64,000 bases of DNA from Anaerolineales bacterium (GCA_020634895.1 JACKAV010000002.1:310001-374000), one strand, 5' to 3'. Shown: positions 32,210-40,971, numbered from the stretch's first letter. Translations and numbers: made by a program. The notes: generated from the letters alone by a model not told the origin.

Positions 32210-34453
32210 ATGAACAACCAATTCTCTCAAGCTGAAACTCTTATCGCGCATCCCAAAAGAAGGAATGCAAAAAAATTCCCGACCCTGCTCAGTTGTTTGA
32301 TTGGAGTCATTTTGTGTATTGTGCTGGTAGTAACTTCTTTTGGAGGGTATTACTTCGTCGCGTCCACCGGCGAAGCAGGACCATTGGTCTTGATCCATGC
32401 GCCGGAAAATGAAGCGCGGCTTGCATCGGGAGAGATTGTCACAATTCAAGCTGTAGCCAGCGACGAAAACAAGATCACTCGCGTCGAGCTTTGGGTCGAT
32501 GATCAACTGCTCAGGGCGGAAGCCAGCAGCACACCAAGCGGGATCACCTCCTTCCCATTGCTGACAGAATGGCAGGCAGATTCGGCTGGCACACATACTA
32601 TTATGGTCCGCGCATTCAACTCACGCGGCGTTCGCGCCCACTCAACCATCCGCGTGGAAGTGGACGAAAATTTAGATCGTGACAATGACGGTGTGGCGGA
32701 TAATGTCGATTCCTGTCCCGACGAGTCAGGTTTCGATTTCTCAAATGGCTGCCCGGACCGTGACGCGGACGGCATTCCTGATTCAGCCGATACTTGTCCA
32801 GATACGGCGGGATTACCTGATGCGAGCGGATGCCCATCATCAGCAGATGGCGACACCGACGGCGACGGCACACCCGATTCAAGTGACCTTTGCCCTGAAG
32901 CGCCCGGCTCATCCTTAACGGACGGCTGCACAGACTCCGACGGTGACCTGGTCGCTGACGCCGAAGACCTCTGCCCCGCTGAACCCGGCGCGAGCGAAAG
33001 CGGATGCCCAGATATTGTTATCGACGACGACATCCCGCCCGCTGACGATGGCATACTTCCCCCCAGCGAATCTGAAAATGATCGCGACGGCGACGGCGCG
33101 CCTGATCTTTTTGATTTTTGTCCCGACGATGCCGGCTTGCCGGAAAACGACTACTGCCCGCCCCCTGCGGATGACCCGCCGCCATCCGATGCAGGTCCCA
33201 TGCTTGAAATACCGGGGTTCTTCTTTGGCGAAGTGTTCATCCCTGCCTTTGTGGAGTTCGAAGCCCTGCACTTCGAAGTGCCGTTGGATTACCGCCGCGT
33301 TTGGTGCTATGCCCAACTCGCGAATGGAGATGTGGAACGCTACGACTTCGACCCAAACGGCGAACGCGTCTGGGATATCGAAGCCGTTTTGGGCGGAGCG
33401 AACAGCGTCCACCTCGCTGTAAGGCAGAATGAGCCGTTGGAAGTCTTTGCGGAATGTTACGGTGTGTACAGTATCTTCGCGCCGCGAACGTATTATCTCG
33501 GCTCGATCAGGCGGCAGCACGCCCCCGAAGAATGGGACGGTCACGTGATCTACGCCGAATCCGCTGGAGGCGAACCGGGCGGACATGGCTTCAGCGTCCG
33601 CTATCACCTCTGCTCGCCGACGTGTGAATCCACTGCACTCCAACCGCCCGTCATTACCCGTTACACAACCGACGGAGACCGCATCCACTTATATTGGGAT
33701 TGGGAAGGAGACATCCGCTCGATAGAAGGCTTCAAACTTTATCTCAACGGCAACTTCATCCAAGCCTTCCCGCGCGAAGAGCGTGATACCACCTGGAGGC
33801 AAAGCGGCTCTTTCTGCGTCGACGAATGGGAATTCCACCTCACCACTTACGGCGGACCCAGCCCGCACGAACCCGACATTGAATCGCCGCCGGGAAACAG
33901 CATCGTATGGGACAGCCTCCCCTGTCAGAAACAAATCCGCGTCACCTTCCTGACCATGGATCTCCATAACCCGCCATTAGACCAGGACGGCAGCCACAAC
34001 CCCGGACCCATCCTAGGGACATTCGCCGCGTCATCCGGAGCGCAGATGGAAACACTCAATTTCGGAGCCGTGCGATGCTACCACTTCCCCCTCCCGCCCT
34101 TTGAGGCGTGCCAGGGTGTCGCCCTTACTTCCGGCGAATATTCCATCCAATACCTCTTCGACTTTATCCAACATGAACACGATGCCTGCGTCCCTCATCT
34201 GCCGTGCCCAACCGCAACATTCTTCGCGCCATCAACCGATACAGTAACCATCAGCGTCAACCCGGGCGATGATCTCACCATCAGCGGTCGCGTCACAGAT
34301 GTGGATTCGGCAAATGCCAACGACACCCTATTCAATGGTCATGTCACTGTGGACACATCCACGCTCTCACCCGAAACGCCGCAGATCATCACCATCCCCG
34401 GAAGTTTCATGAACCTCATTGTCAAAGTAGACCTCTTCCCATTCAACCCATAG
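32210..34453 (+). CDS. Membrane-anchored surface protein with thrombospondin type 3 repeats
   Basis: The 747-residue protein has a basic cytoplasmic start, one transmembrane helix (about 26-50) and an Ig-like domain (57-151, beginning VLIHAPENEARL). Calcium-binding thrombospondin type 3 repeats follow (about 155-318), with DRDNDGVADNVDSCP, DRDADGIPDSADTCP, DTDGDGTPDSSDLCP, DSDGDLVADAEDLCP and DRDGDGAPDLFDFCP. About 400 further extracellular residues are beta-rich with several paired Cys and end without an anchor. It is probably a calcium-stiffened stalk presenting a C-terminal binding region. Confidence 0.75.
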   Translation: MNNQFSQAETLIAHPKRRNAKKFPTLLSCLIGVILCIVLVVTSFGGYYFVASTGEAGPLVLIHAPENEARLASGEIVTIQAVASDENKITRVELWVDDQLLRAEASSTPSGITSFPLLTEWQADSAGTHTIMVRAFNSRGVRAHSTIRVEVDENLDRDNDGVADNVDSCPDESGFDFSNGCPDRDADGIPDSADTCPDTAGLPDASGCPSSADGDTDGDGTPDSSDLCPEAPGSSLTDGCTDSDGDLVADAEDLCPAEPGASESGCPDIVIDDDIPPADDGILPPSESENDRDGDGAPDLFDFCPDDAGLPENDYCPPPADDPPPSDAGPMLEIPGFFFGEVFIPAFVEFEALHFEVPLDYRRVWCYAQLANGDVERYDFDPNGERVWDIEAVLGGANSVHLAVRQNEPLEVFAECYGVYSIFAPRTYYLGSIRRQHAPEEWDGHVIYAESAGGEPGGHGFSVRYHLCSPTCESTALQPPVITRYTTDGDRIHLYWDWEGDIRSIEGFKLYLNGNFIQAFPREERDTTWRQSGSFCVDEWEFHLTTYGGPSPHEPDIESPPGNSIVWDSLPCQKQIRVTFLTMDLHNPPLDQDGSHNPGPILGTFAASSGAQMETLNFGAVRCYHFPLPPFEACQGVALTSGEYSIQYLFDFIQHEHDACVPHLPCPTATFFAPSTDTVTISVNPGDDLTISGRVTDVDSANANDTLFNGHVTVDTSTLSPETPQIITIPGSFMNLIVKVDLFPFNP

Positions 34454-34467
34454 ACCATGGAGTAAAA

Positions 34468-35901
34468 ATGCCAATCACAAAACGGATACTCCCCCTCACA
34501 TTGACCTTGCTGTTAGTCCTTGCCTGCAATATGGGACGAACCCCGCCTCAACCTGAACTCGCGCCTGCCATGGCGCAGCAGACAGAATCCCAGCCGCAGC
34601 CGCCACCTCCACCCATTTCCGGCAAAGTAGTTAATCCCGCTGATATCGAATATCTCGGCGCCTTCCGTCTGCCCGGCGGCGAAGATCCGCCATTGACATT
34701 CGCCTACGGCGGCAACGCCATGACCTTTAATCCCGACAACAACACGCTCTTCATCACCGGTCATGACCGCATCGCGTACGGCGACGTTCCCGATGGAGAT
34801 CAAGTAGCAGAGGTCAGCATTCCTGAGCCGGTCATGTCGCGCAACATCGAAGACTTGAACACAGCCGAATTCGTCCAGAATTTTGCCGATGTCACCAAGG
34901 GTCACTTCACCGAACTGGAAGAAATCCCAAAAGTCGGCATTCAGTATCTCAACCGCCCCGAAACCGGACCAAAGATACACATTGCCTGGGGACAGCACCT
35001 TCAACCGCAGGATGTCGCTTCGCATGGATGGTTCAACCCCACACTGACAAATCCCGATTTTCAGGGAACCTGGTTCGTCGGAAATCAAGACCTGTATAGC
35101 GTAAACGGCTACATGTTCGATATCCCCGTTGCATGGGCGGATACATACACTGGCGGGCGTTATCTCGCCACCGGCAGAATGCGCGATGGCGGACAGGGCG
35201 GCATGGGACCCACTCTCTTCGCCTACCGCCCTTGGCTGGATGATGGCTCCCCCGCCCCGTCAGGGACTCATCTCGAAGAGGTTACGCTTTTGCTTTACGA
35301 GAATGCCTATAACACCGAAGAGATCGTCCGCGCAATGAACGGCTATCAGCACCCAGATTCATGGGAAGGCGGTGCATGGCTCACAACCGCATCCGGCAAG
35401 GAAGCCGTCCTGTTCGCAGGCACGAAAAGCACCGGCGACAAATACTGGTATGGATACATTAACCCCGAAGGTCCGCAATTTGTGTGTGTGGACGCAGAAG
35501 TGGTGGACTTCCCCACCTGCCGCAACGCGGACGGTTCCATCTGTCCGCAGGAGGATTTTGCAGGCTGCTGCAATGGCGCAGCTGGCGAGTGCGCCTCCAA
35601 TCGCGGATGGTGGTCCACCCGCTTTGACGCCCAAATCATCCTCTACGACCCTGCCGACCTGGCAAAAGTGGCAACAGGTCAAATTGAGTCGTGGCAGCCT
35701 CAGCCTTATGCCGCTATTGATATTGATGAATTCCTATATTTGAATCCACCCGAATGGGATGTGGTGGAACTCGGCTGGGGCGACCAACGCCGCAACCGCA
35801 TCGGAGATGTCGCCTATGACCGTGAGAACGGTCTGCTTTACGTGCTGGAACTATACGCAGACGGAGCCAAGCCCATCGTGCATGTCTGGCAAATCAAATA
35901 A
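34468..35901 (+). CDS. Large secreted lipoprotein, unknown family
   Basis: A signal peptide ends LLLVLACNMG (lipobox Cys20), then a Gln/Pro-rich linker to about residue 52. The remaining ~425 residues start with IEYLGAFRLPGGE and contain repeating YGG, GTWFVGNQD, GRYLATGRMRDGG and GDVAYDRENGLLYVLE segments. They resemble blades of a beta propeller, but I cannot assign a family. A Cys-rich insert near 350-380 (PTCRNADGSICPQEDFAGCC) probably forms disulfides. It starts 14 bp after the thrombospondin-repeat gene and is followed by a terminator. Confidence 0.62.
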   Translation: MPITKRILPLTLTLLLVLACNMGRTPPQPELAPAMAQQTESQPQPPPPPISGKVVNPADIEYLGAFRLPGGEDPPLTFAYGGNAMTFNPDNNTLFITGHDRIAYGDVPDGDQVAEVSIPEPVMSRNIEDLNTAEFVQNFADVTKGHFTELEEIPKVGIQYLNRPETGPKIHIAWGQHLQPQDVASHGWFNPTLTNPDFQGTWFVGNQDLYSVNGYMFDIPVAWADTYTGGRYLATGRMRDGGQGGMGPTLFAYRPWLDDGSPAPSGTHLEEVTLLLYENAYNTEEIVRAMNGYQHPDSWEGGAWLTTASGKEAVLFAGTKSTGDKYWYGYINPEGPQFVCVDAEVVDFPTCRNADGSICPQEDFAGCCNGAAGECASNRGWWSTRFDAQIILYDPADLAKVATGQIESWQPQPYAAIDIDEFLYLNPPEWDVVELGWGDQRRNRIGDVAYDRENGLLYVLELYADGAKPIVHVWQIK

Positions 35902-35915
35902 CCCATCTGAATTTA

Positions 35916-35951
35916 TGCTCAAGCCGCCGTCCTCGACGGCGGAGCAATTTT
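35916..35951 (+). terminator. Intrinsic terminator of the secreted-protein operon
   Basis: GCCGCCGTC/GACGGCGG stem with flanking TGCTC/GAGCA pairing and a following ATTTTC, 15-50 bp after the large lipoprotein stop. Confidence 0.75.
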
Positions 35952-35974
35952 CGGATAGAAACTAAACAGAATCA

Positions 35975-36007
35975 AAAAAGGAGTCAGCTAATTGCCGACT
36001 CCTTTTT
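35975..36007. terminator. Bidirectional intrinsic terminator
   Basis: An 11-bp perfect stem (35975-35985 with 35997-36007), A-rich at one end and T-rich at the other, between convergent genes. Confidence 0.88.
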
Positions 36008-36020
36008 ATTTCGCTAAAAC

Positions 36021-36527
36021 TTACGGGGTGGTCTGCTGATACTGCCAGCCGCCCATCATGCCGCCGCGACCACCGCCGCGCTGACCGTACATCCCGCCGC
36101 CCTGCGGACCGGTGCCGTCGCAATTGCCGTTGCCATATCCCATGCCGCCCTGGCCAAAGCCGCGCGATTTCATCCAATCCGCCTGCTCTTGCGAGATGAC
36201 ATTGGCTGCCACAGCCGCATCCAGTGCGTTCGAGCGGACTTCCGTCATAATTGCGGGGAATTCTTCAGCGGTCACACCGGCAGAGAGAGCAATGTCGTAC
36301 ATACTTTCGCCAGCATCGAGCCGGGTGTTGATGTCATTGACGTTCATGTCCAGCTTTTTGGCAAATTCGATCACCATAAAAGTATGCATCGCGCCCTGAC
36401 CGTCCATCATGGGTCCATGACCGGCGAACGGAGGCGTCTCATCCTGCGCGAATGCCACACCTGCTCCAACAACAACGACTGCCAAAACCGCCAGGGTCAA
36501 AGCTGCGATAATAATTGTCTTTTTCAT
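36021..36527 (-). CDS. Small secreted Gly/Met-rich protein (DUF2680-like)
   Basis: A Sec signal peptide ends VGAGVAFAQ (cleavage about residue 27). The mature part has MNVNDINTRLDAGESMYDIA and QEQADWMKSRG, the pattern of DUF2680-type proteins, and a C-terminal Gly/Met/Arg tail. The Met/His-containing HGPMMDGQGAMH suggests metal contact, but that is speculation. AAGGAGTTTCC precedes the ATG. It is monocistronic. Confidence 0.65.
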   Translation of the reverse strand: MKKTIIIAALTLAVLAVVVVGAGVAFAQDETPPFAGHGPMMDGQGAMHTFMVIEFAKKLDMNVNDINTRLDAGESMYDIALSAGVTAEEFPAIMTEVRSNALDAAVAANVISQEQADWMKSRGFGQGGMGYGNGNCDGTGPQGGGMYGQRGGGRGGMMGGWQYQQTTP

Positions 36528-36630
36528 AGGAAACTCCTTTTCTTTTTTAACTTACGCCCCCAGTGTACAACTCCAATATAAAGACTTTGTAAAGAAAAGG
36601 TAGTATTCGGTTGAAGATTTACAGATAAGA

Positions 36631-36665
36631 AAAACGACCTCACATTGGCAATGTGAGGTCGTTTT
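36631..36665. terminator. Bidirectional intrinsic terminator
   Basis: A 16-bp perfect stem (36631-36646 with 36650-36665) carrying AAAACGACC/GGTCGTTTT ends, directly after the DUF4404 gene (minus strand). Confidence 0.92.
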
Positions 36666-36668
36666 ATC

Positions 36669-36929
36669 TCAAATTCCAGCGTTATTCAGAATGGATGAGA
36701 CTTCCGAAATCAAGGTGGTAAGCTCCGGGTGATCCACCTCGAACTGCTCCATTGCTCTTTGCATGCGCTCAAGAATGGAGGGTGTTTCAACATCCGCTTT
36801 ATCCAGAAGTCCTTGAACATCCTGCTTCAAGTCTTGCAGCAGCCTGACACTGTCTGCATCGACCTTGTCCACCTTCTGGAGCTCAGCATGGACTTGTTCC
36901 AGAAGTGTCTCGAGTTTTTTATCGTTCAT
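36669..36929 (-). CDS. DUF4404 family small helical protein
   Basis: The 86-residue protein fits DUF4404: LETLLEQVHAELQKVDKVDADSVRLLQDLKQDV then ILERMQRAMEQFEVDHPELTTLISEVSSILNNAGI. It is all-helical and likely a small coiled-coil bundle in the cytoplasm. AAGGAGCTGCCC precedes the ATG. The family function is unknown. Confidence 0.8.
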   Translation of the reverse strand: MNDKKLETLLEQVHAELQKVDKVDADSVRLLQDLKQDVQGLLDKADVETPSILERMQRAMEQFEVDHPELTTLISEVSSILNNAGI

Positions 36930-37007
36930 GGGCAGCTCCTTTCGTCTCCGTGGTTTCTTTTCGATTTAATTGTACAACCAAATCAAAAAGACAGTGAAAG
37001 TCTCGCC

Positions 37008-37271
37008 TCAAGAAGATAAAATCTCTTTTTCCGCCTGCTCCACTTCAGAGTAGATCTTCTGAACCTCCTCCTTCATTTCTGCCGAAACACCTGCGGTCTG
37101 CGGGATGAACTTGACCATATCCTTTGCCTGACGCAGCAGGTCGCGGACATTGGCAATATAGGAAAAATCGCTCTTGCCGAGTCCCTCCGTCGGCACGGGT
37201 AAAGCCCGGGCTTGTTGTATCAGCTTACGGGCGCGGACGAGGCGTTCAGCGGCGGGGATAAGTTTGGACAT
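37008..37271 (-). CDS. Small helical protein of unknown function
   Basis: An 87-residue, mostly helical protein (AAERLVRARKLIQQARALP ... VSAEMKEEVQKIYSEVEQAEKEIL) with charged heptad-like stretches and no signal peptide. It lies 78 bp upstream of the DUF4404 gene on the same strand and may be co-expressed. AAGGTATACGC precedes the ATG. Confidence 0.6.
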   Translation of the reverse strand: MSKLIPAAERLVRARKLIQQARALPVPTEGLGKSDFSYIANVRDLLRQAKDMVKFIPQTAGVSAEMKEEVQKIYSEVEQAEKEILSS

Positions 37272-37394
37272 GCGTATACCTTTCCACGCTGGAACAATAC
37301 GTCAACATAGAATCGATTCGGTTCCAACGTTCGTACAAAATTTTGAATTTTTATTCAGTTGAGCGGATATCACAAAATAAGATCGGGAATGAAT

Positions 37395-37763
37395 TTATCC
37401 GTTTTGCGAAAGGAACTTTCCCAACCACGAACCCAGCCAGGATGTGATCGTCCAGGGAATTTGGGGGAAGATCAAAATACCGATAAAGCCAAGCAAGCCG
37501 CCGCCGACCATGAAGATCATTGCGACAGGAGTTGCGAGTATGAACGCACCGAGCACCGACCAGCGTCCTTTACTGGTAGTTTGACGGTTCAAAAAGAGGA
37601 CGAGGATCACTCCACCCAGCACACCGGCAATGAAGAACCATAAATAATCCGTCCACAGGGAATATGGGTTGAACTTGCCAAAGCGGAAATAATACGAAAA
37701 GGTCTGCCAAAGGACAGATACCAACCCAACCAGCAGAGACCACAACATGGACACTTTTTTCAT
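37395..37763 (-). CDS. Small membrane protein, four helices
   Basis: The ATG at 37763 has GGAGGT five bases upstream; a longer TTG start would include that ribosome-binding site in the coding region. The 122-residue protein has about four hydrophobic segments and polar loops (RFGKFNPYSLWTDY, NRQTTSKGRW). I do not recognise a family. Confidence 0.6.
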   Translation of the reverse strand: MKKVSMLWSLLVGLVSVLWQTFSYYFRFGKFNPYSLWTDYLWFFIAGVLGGVILVLFLNRQTTSKGRWSVLGAFILATPVAMIFMVGGGLLGFIGILIFPQIPWTITSWLGSWLGKFLSQNG

Positions 37764-37856
37764 TTCTACCTCCAATAAACTTTGATGTTCACACTTTTCA
37801 GAAAATTGAAAATGAAATGATACACCAACTCAGCCCCAGCTTGTCAGACGAAAGTG

Positions 37857-38327
37857 TTAGCGCCGCAGGCTTGCCACGATTCGCATCGGTTTTTCGAGCA
37901 GTTCCAATGCGGAGAGGATCGTCGGCGCGACTAGATCGGAGGCAAGCAGGGCCTCTTTAGCCAGACCTTCCGCCGACATAACGCAGATGCCGAGATGCGC
38001 AGCAGACAGCATTGCCGCGTCGTTGGCTCCCTGACCGATGGAAACCACCGCCTCGGACCCCAACTTTTGCACAAACTCCGCCTTTTGGCTTGACTCACCC
38101 CCAGGCTGGATGCGAACCGCGGTGAGACCCAACTGCTGGTCAATGACCGTCTGCCTGCCGTGTGTATCTGCTGTGAGCAGGTGGATCGTCAATTGTCCGC
38201 GCAGGGAAGCGAGCTTTTCCGCAACGCCATCAATGAGTTGACCGTCCACGGCAATGGTGCCGTTCACATCCATAACAAGATGCTCAAGCGCGTATTCGCC
38301 CAACCCGGGAATATTGAATTCGATCAT
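37857..38327 (-). CDS. HAD-family phosphatase, soluble P-type ATPase-like
   Basis: The 156-residue protein has motif I DVNGT (nucleophile Asp near residue 20) in place of the usual DxDGT, motif II LLTADTHG, motif III Lys in SSQKAEFVQKLG and motif IV GQGANDAAML. It lacks a cap and membrane domain and matches the group of soluble proteins that resemble the P domain of P-type ATPases. The substrate is unknown. AGGTTTCC lies upstream as a weak ribosome-binding site. Confidence 0.82.
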   Translation of the reverse strand: MIEFNIPGLGEYALEHLVMDVNGTIAVDGQLIDGVAEKLASLRGQLTIHLLTADTHGRQTVIDQQLGLTAVRIQPGGESSQKAEFVQKLGSEAVVSIGQGANDAAMLSAAHLGICVMSAEGLAKEALLASDLVAPTILSALELLEKPMRIVASLRR

Positions 38328-38438
38328 GTTTGGAAACCTCTTTATATTTTTCGGAAATCATAAACCATTTTCCATGTACACATCCCGATCACTTCGCTTT
38401 TAAGGAGTTTCTACATTCGGAAGTAATGTAGTGGATAT

Positions 38439-38512
38439 TCACCACAGAACATACGGAGACCACAGAGATTTACCTTTGTTTTTCTCCGTGGACTCTGTGC
38501 CCTCTGTGGTGA
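38439..38512. repeat. Dispersed palindrome (CACCACAGAG family), copy 1
   Basis: Imperfect inverted repeat: TCACCACAGAAC...GGAGACCACAGAG on the left, CTCCGTGG...CTCTGTGCCCTCTGTGGTGA on the right. It lies between the divergent HAD gene and a lipoprotein gene. A related copy is at 39235-39302. Confidence 0.75.
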
Positions 38513-38534
38513 GGGATTTCTTTATCTTCTATGA

Positions 38535-38562
38535 TGGACACTCCTCGCTTTTATCCTATAAT
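38535..38562 (+). promoter_or_regulatory. Promoter of the 38608 lipoprotein gene
   Basis: TGGACA (38535-38540), a 16-bp spacer and TATAAT (38557-38562), 45 bp before the ATG. It begins just after the palindromic repeat. Confidence 0.6.
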
Positions 38563-38607
38563 CGACCTTTGATAGTATTACTTTATTCATATAGAGGAGA
38601 ATGCAAG

Positions 38608-39081
38608 ATGAAAAACAAACAGTCCTTAGCGTTGGCTATTACCGTATTGATCCTTTCATCGTTGGCTTGTAACTATTTAACTCAAGGTTCCTCCCCGCGC
38701 GAGGTACCCACGACTTCACAACAAACAAACTCCAACGCAGGCAGTTCATTAATCTCCAATATTTTCTTGACGAACGATCTATACAGCACTGTTCCCATGA
38801 CGGCATTCCACCCAACGGATACGATCTACGTTATTTTCTACGTCAATGACCCGCAGTACGGTGCAGCTTACGAAGTGCAATGGTATGTGCTGGACTCTCC
38901 CCAGAACGACCCAACCACCCCGTTTAATACTGCCAGCTTTACAGCAAATGGCAGCGGCGACCATTTCTACGCCGACCTTCAAAGCAGTGAGCCTAGCGGA
39001 CTTGCACCGTCCACATACAAAGTAGAGATCTATATCGATAACGTCAAGGCGGCAGAGCAGGAATTTACGGTCGTGGAGTGA
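38608..39081 (+). CDS. Small lipoprotein of unknown function
   Basis: The ATG at 38608 (MKNKQSLALA) follows AGAGGAGA by seven bases; an upstream in-frame start would run through the dispersed repeat. The lipobox LSSLACN sets Cys21. The mature part is one beta-rich domain (IFLTNDLYSTVPMTAFHPTD ... YKVEIYIDNVKAAEQEFTVVE), an Ig-like pattern often seen in bacterial surface proteins. No catalytic residues are evident. Confidence 0.68.
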   Translation: MKNKQSLALAITVLILSSLACNYLTQGSSPREVPTTSQQTNSNAGSSLISNIFLTNDLYSTVPMTAFHPTDTIYVIFYVNDPQYGAAYEVQWYVLDSPQNDPTTPFNTASFTANGSGDHFYADLQSSEPSGLAPSTYKVEIYIDNVKAAEQEFTVVE

Positions 39082-39434
39082 CGTTGCCCTTGACATATTT
39101 CGAATGCAGACATACCCTCCCTAAAACAGACAGCATCTAATTTCACAATGCAGAAGAGGCGCGTAAGTGGCTGGCGGATCAGAAAGAGGAGGCAATGCTT
39201 TTATATTAAACTTCTTGCAAAAATCTAAAAGCCTAACCACGGAGGCACAAAGACACCGAGAAAAGTTATTAAAAACTCCGCGTCTCTGTGTCTTTGTGGT
39301 TCAAAATGGTCTTCAACACAAAGCGATTGCCACTTATGCAAGAGGTCTATTTAAACCACTGGGGAACATAAAAAGGTAATTAATAACCTATAACCCACGT
39401 CCATACGAAAACCAAAAAATGCGGAGTTTTATCG
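39082..39434. other. Non-coding gap of about 350 bp
   Basis: I see no supportable gene here. The gap contains the second CACCACAGAG-type palindrome (39235-39302) and a TTGACA at about 39089 without a good -10 partner. Confidence 0.5.
39235..39302. repeat. Dispersed palindrome (CACCACAGAG family), copy 2
   Basis: AACCACGGAGGCACAAAGACACCGAG pairs imperfectly with CTCCGCGTCTCTGTGTCTTTGTGGTT (shown as positions 39235-39260 and 39277-39302). It would form a hairpin of about 26 bp. It is related to 38439-38512, about 800 bp away. Confidence 0.75.
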
Positions 39435-39800
39435 ATGAGATTTTTTTACTGGCATTATGGCATCATCATGTGCAGCCTTGCCACTGCAACCCTGCACATC
39501 ATGTGTTACCCATACTTTGGCTGGACAGACTCGATCGTGTTAAATGGTTTCGGGTCTCTGGCATTGCTGGGAGCTTATTTTCTACCCATCCCCTTTTTCA
39601 GAAAAAAGCGCCGCCTCGTTTACTGGACAATCGTTAGCTACACCCTGCTGACCATCGTCCTATGGATATTCCTTGGCGACAAGGCATTCAATTTCGAGAC
39701 CACGTCCTGGATCGGGTATTTTGCCAAAGTTGCTGAAATATTCCTTTTAGTCTTTATGGGACATGACATGCCCATGTACCTGCCTGCCCGGGCAAAATAA
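39435..39800 (+). CDS. Small membrane protein, four helices
   Basis: The 121-residue protein has four hydrophobic segments (about 8-28, 34-54, 62-80, 92-112) with basic loops (FRKKRRLVYW). The N-terminus MRFFYWHYGIIMC is aromatic-rich. I do not recognise a family. A weak GGAG lies about ten bases before the ATG. A terminator follows 22 bp downstream. Confidence 0.6.
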   Translation: MRFFYWHYGIIMCSLATATLHIMCYPYFGWTDSIVLNGFGSLALLGAYFLPIPFFRKKRRLVYWTIVSYTLLTIVLWIFLGDKAFNFETTSWIGYFAKVAEIFLLVFMGHDMPMYLPARAK

Positions 39801-39821
39801 TAGTCGTTCGCTTTTCAAAAC

Positions 39822-39856
39822 AAAGAGGCGATTCCTTTAAAGGAACCGCCTCTTTT
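39822..39856. terminator. Bidirectional intrinsic terminator
   Basis: AAAGAGGCG (39822-39830) pairs with CGCCTCTTT (39847-39855), with an inner TTCCTTT/AAAGGAA pair, between convergent genes. Confidence 0.88.
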
Positions 39857-39857
39857 C

Positions 39858-40829
39858 TCAAGAAACGAACATCATCAACTTTTCCATGATCTTCTTCTGA
39901 TACCAAACCCTGCCAGACAGCGTTTCAAGGAAACCGTTATGTCCGCCGTAGCGCTGAACGATAAGTTCCGCTGAGGGAGGCAGTTTGAGATCGTAGAAAT
40001 CCGCTGACGGGATGATCGGGTCATCCTGGGCGGTCAGGACAGTTGTCGGGGTAGTCAGAGCCGCAAGCGCGTCGCCGGTGACCGCATATTGGCGGAAGTA
40101 ATCCGACGGGTTCTTGAATTCGCTGTAACGTTGCAGCATGACTTCGGTCATTTCGCCGATCGTTTCAAGTTGAAACACGTCGTTGAAATTATATAAGTCA
40201 GGGAAGAGGTCCTGCTTTTTTTGCAGGGACTGCGACCAACGTTTGCGGAAATACTTTCGCAGAAGCGGATATTTGTCGATCGCGTAGGTGGATTTTTCCG
40301 GGTCAAGCACCGGGCTGACGCTGAAGACATGCTTCAGGTTTGGGATCGGATGCTCAATGCATCTGCGGGCGATGCGCAGGGCAAAATTACCACCCATCGA
40401 AAAACCGATCACATAAAAGGGAAGTTCGCGCTCGTACGCCGCAACCTGTTGAACCACCCCAAAGACCTCATCCAGCAAGATGGCATAGAACAGCCCCGGG
40501 TTGAGATGATGCGTGTCGCCGTGGTCGCGGTAATTCAACCGAAAGACGGAGAATCCGTTCTGATGGAGGAAGCGTCCCGTGCGCAAAATATACGCAGAGT
40601 TGACGCTTCCCTCCCAGCCGTGAAGCAGCATCACCACACCCCTAGCCTGACCGTCCGCATGGGGCGAGTAAAAACCCTGCAAGCGGACATCATCGATCGG
40701 GTTGAGAATGACTTTGCGGGCATGTTCCAGAACGGGATTATTTCGCCGCGTGCCGATCTTACTGCTGGCAAGCAGGGTTTGGGCAAAGGTGCCGCGGATG
40801 TAGAAAGGCGGAATGAACGTATCAGTCAT
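39858..40829 (-). CDS. Alpha/beta hydrolase, YheT/COG0429 type
   Basis: The 323-residue protein follows the YheT family: MLLHGWEGSVNSAYIL (oxyanion region), RLNYRDHGDTHHLNPGLF, nucleophile elbow VIGFSMGGN, catalytic Asp in TAQDDPIIP and His in YGGHNGFLE. Family members are predicted short-chain esterases or lipid hydrolases in the cytoplasm. It is complete and convergent with the small membrane protein gene. The true substrate is unknown. Confidence 0.88.
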   Translation of the reverse strand: MTDTFIPPFYIRGTFAQTLLASSKIGTRRNNPVLEHARKVILNPIDDVRLQGFYSPHADGQARGVVMLLHGWEGSVNSAYILRTGRFLHQNGFSVFRLNYRDHGDTHHLNPGLFYAILLDEVFGVVQQVAAYERELPFYVIGFSMGGNFALRIARRCIEHPIPNLKHVFSVSPVLDPEKSTYAIDKYPLLRKYFRKRWSQSLQKKQDLFPDLYNFNDVFQLETIGEMTEVMLQRYSEFKNPSDYFRQYAVTGDALAALTTPTTVLTAQDDPIIPSADFYDLKLPPSAELIVQRYGGHNGFLETLSGRVWYQKKIMEKLMMFVS

Positions 40830-40890
40830 AAGGTTGGAATTCTATCTGTCACTGAACGGGGTTGTCAATCTTGGCAATAGTTTTTGGAAT

Positions 40891-40971
40891 CCTGAAGTTC
40901 TATTTCAGGTGGTGATTCAGGCAGCAATTCTGAAAGTAGAACTTTCAGAGTCCTTTTTCAGTTTTAGGACT
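40891..40971 (-). other. Three consecutive small hairpins downstream of the stress-protein gene
   Basis: In the 158-bp gap after the universal-stress-protein stop, three perfect stems follow one another: 40949-40954/40966-40971 (AGTCCT), 40930-40937/40941-40948 (CTGAAAGT) and 40891-40896/40904-40909 (CCTGAA). None has a clear T run, so they may protect the 3' end or act as a composite terminator. Confidence 0.5.
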
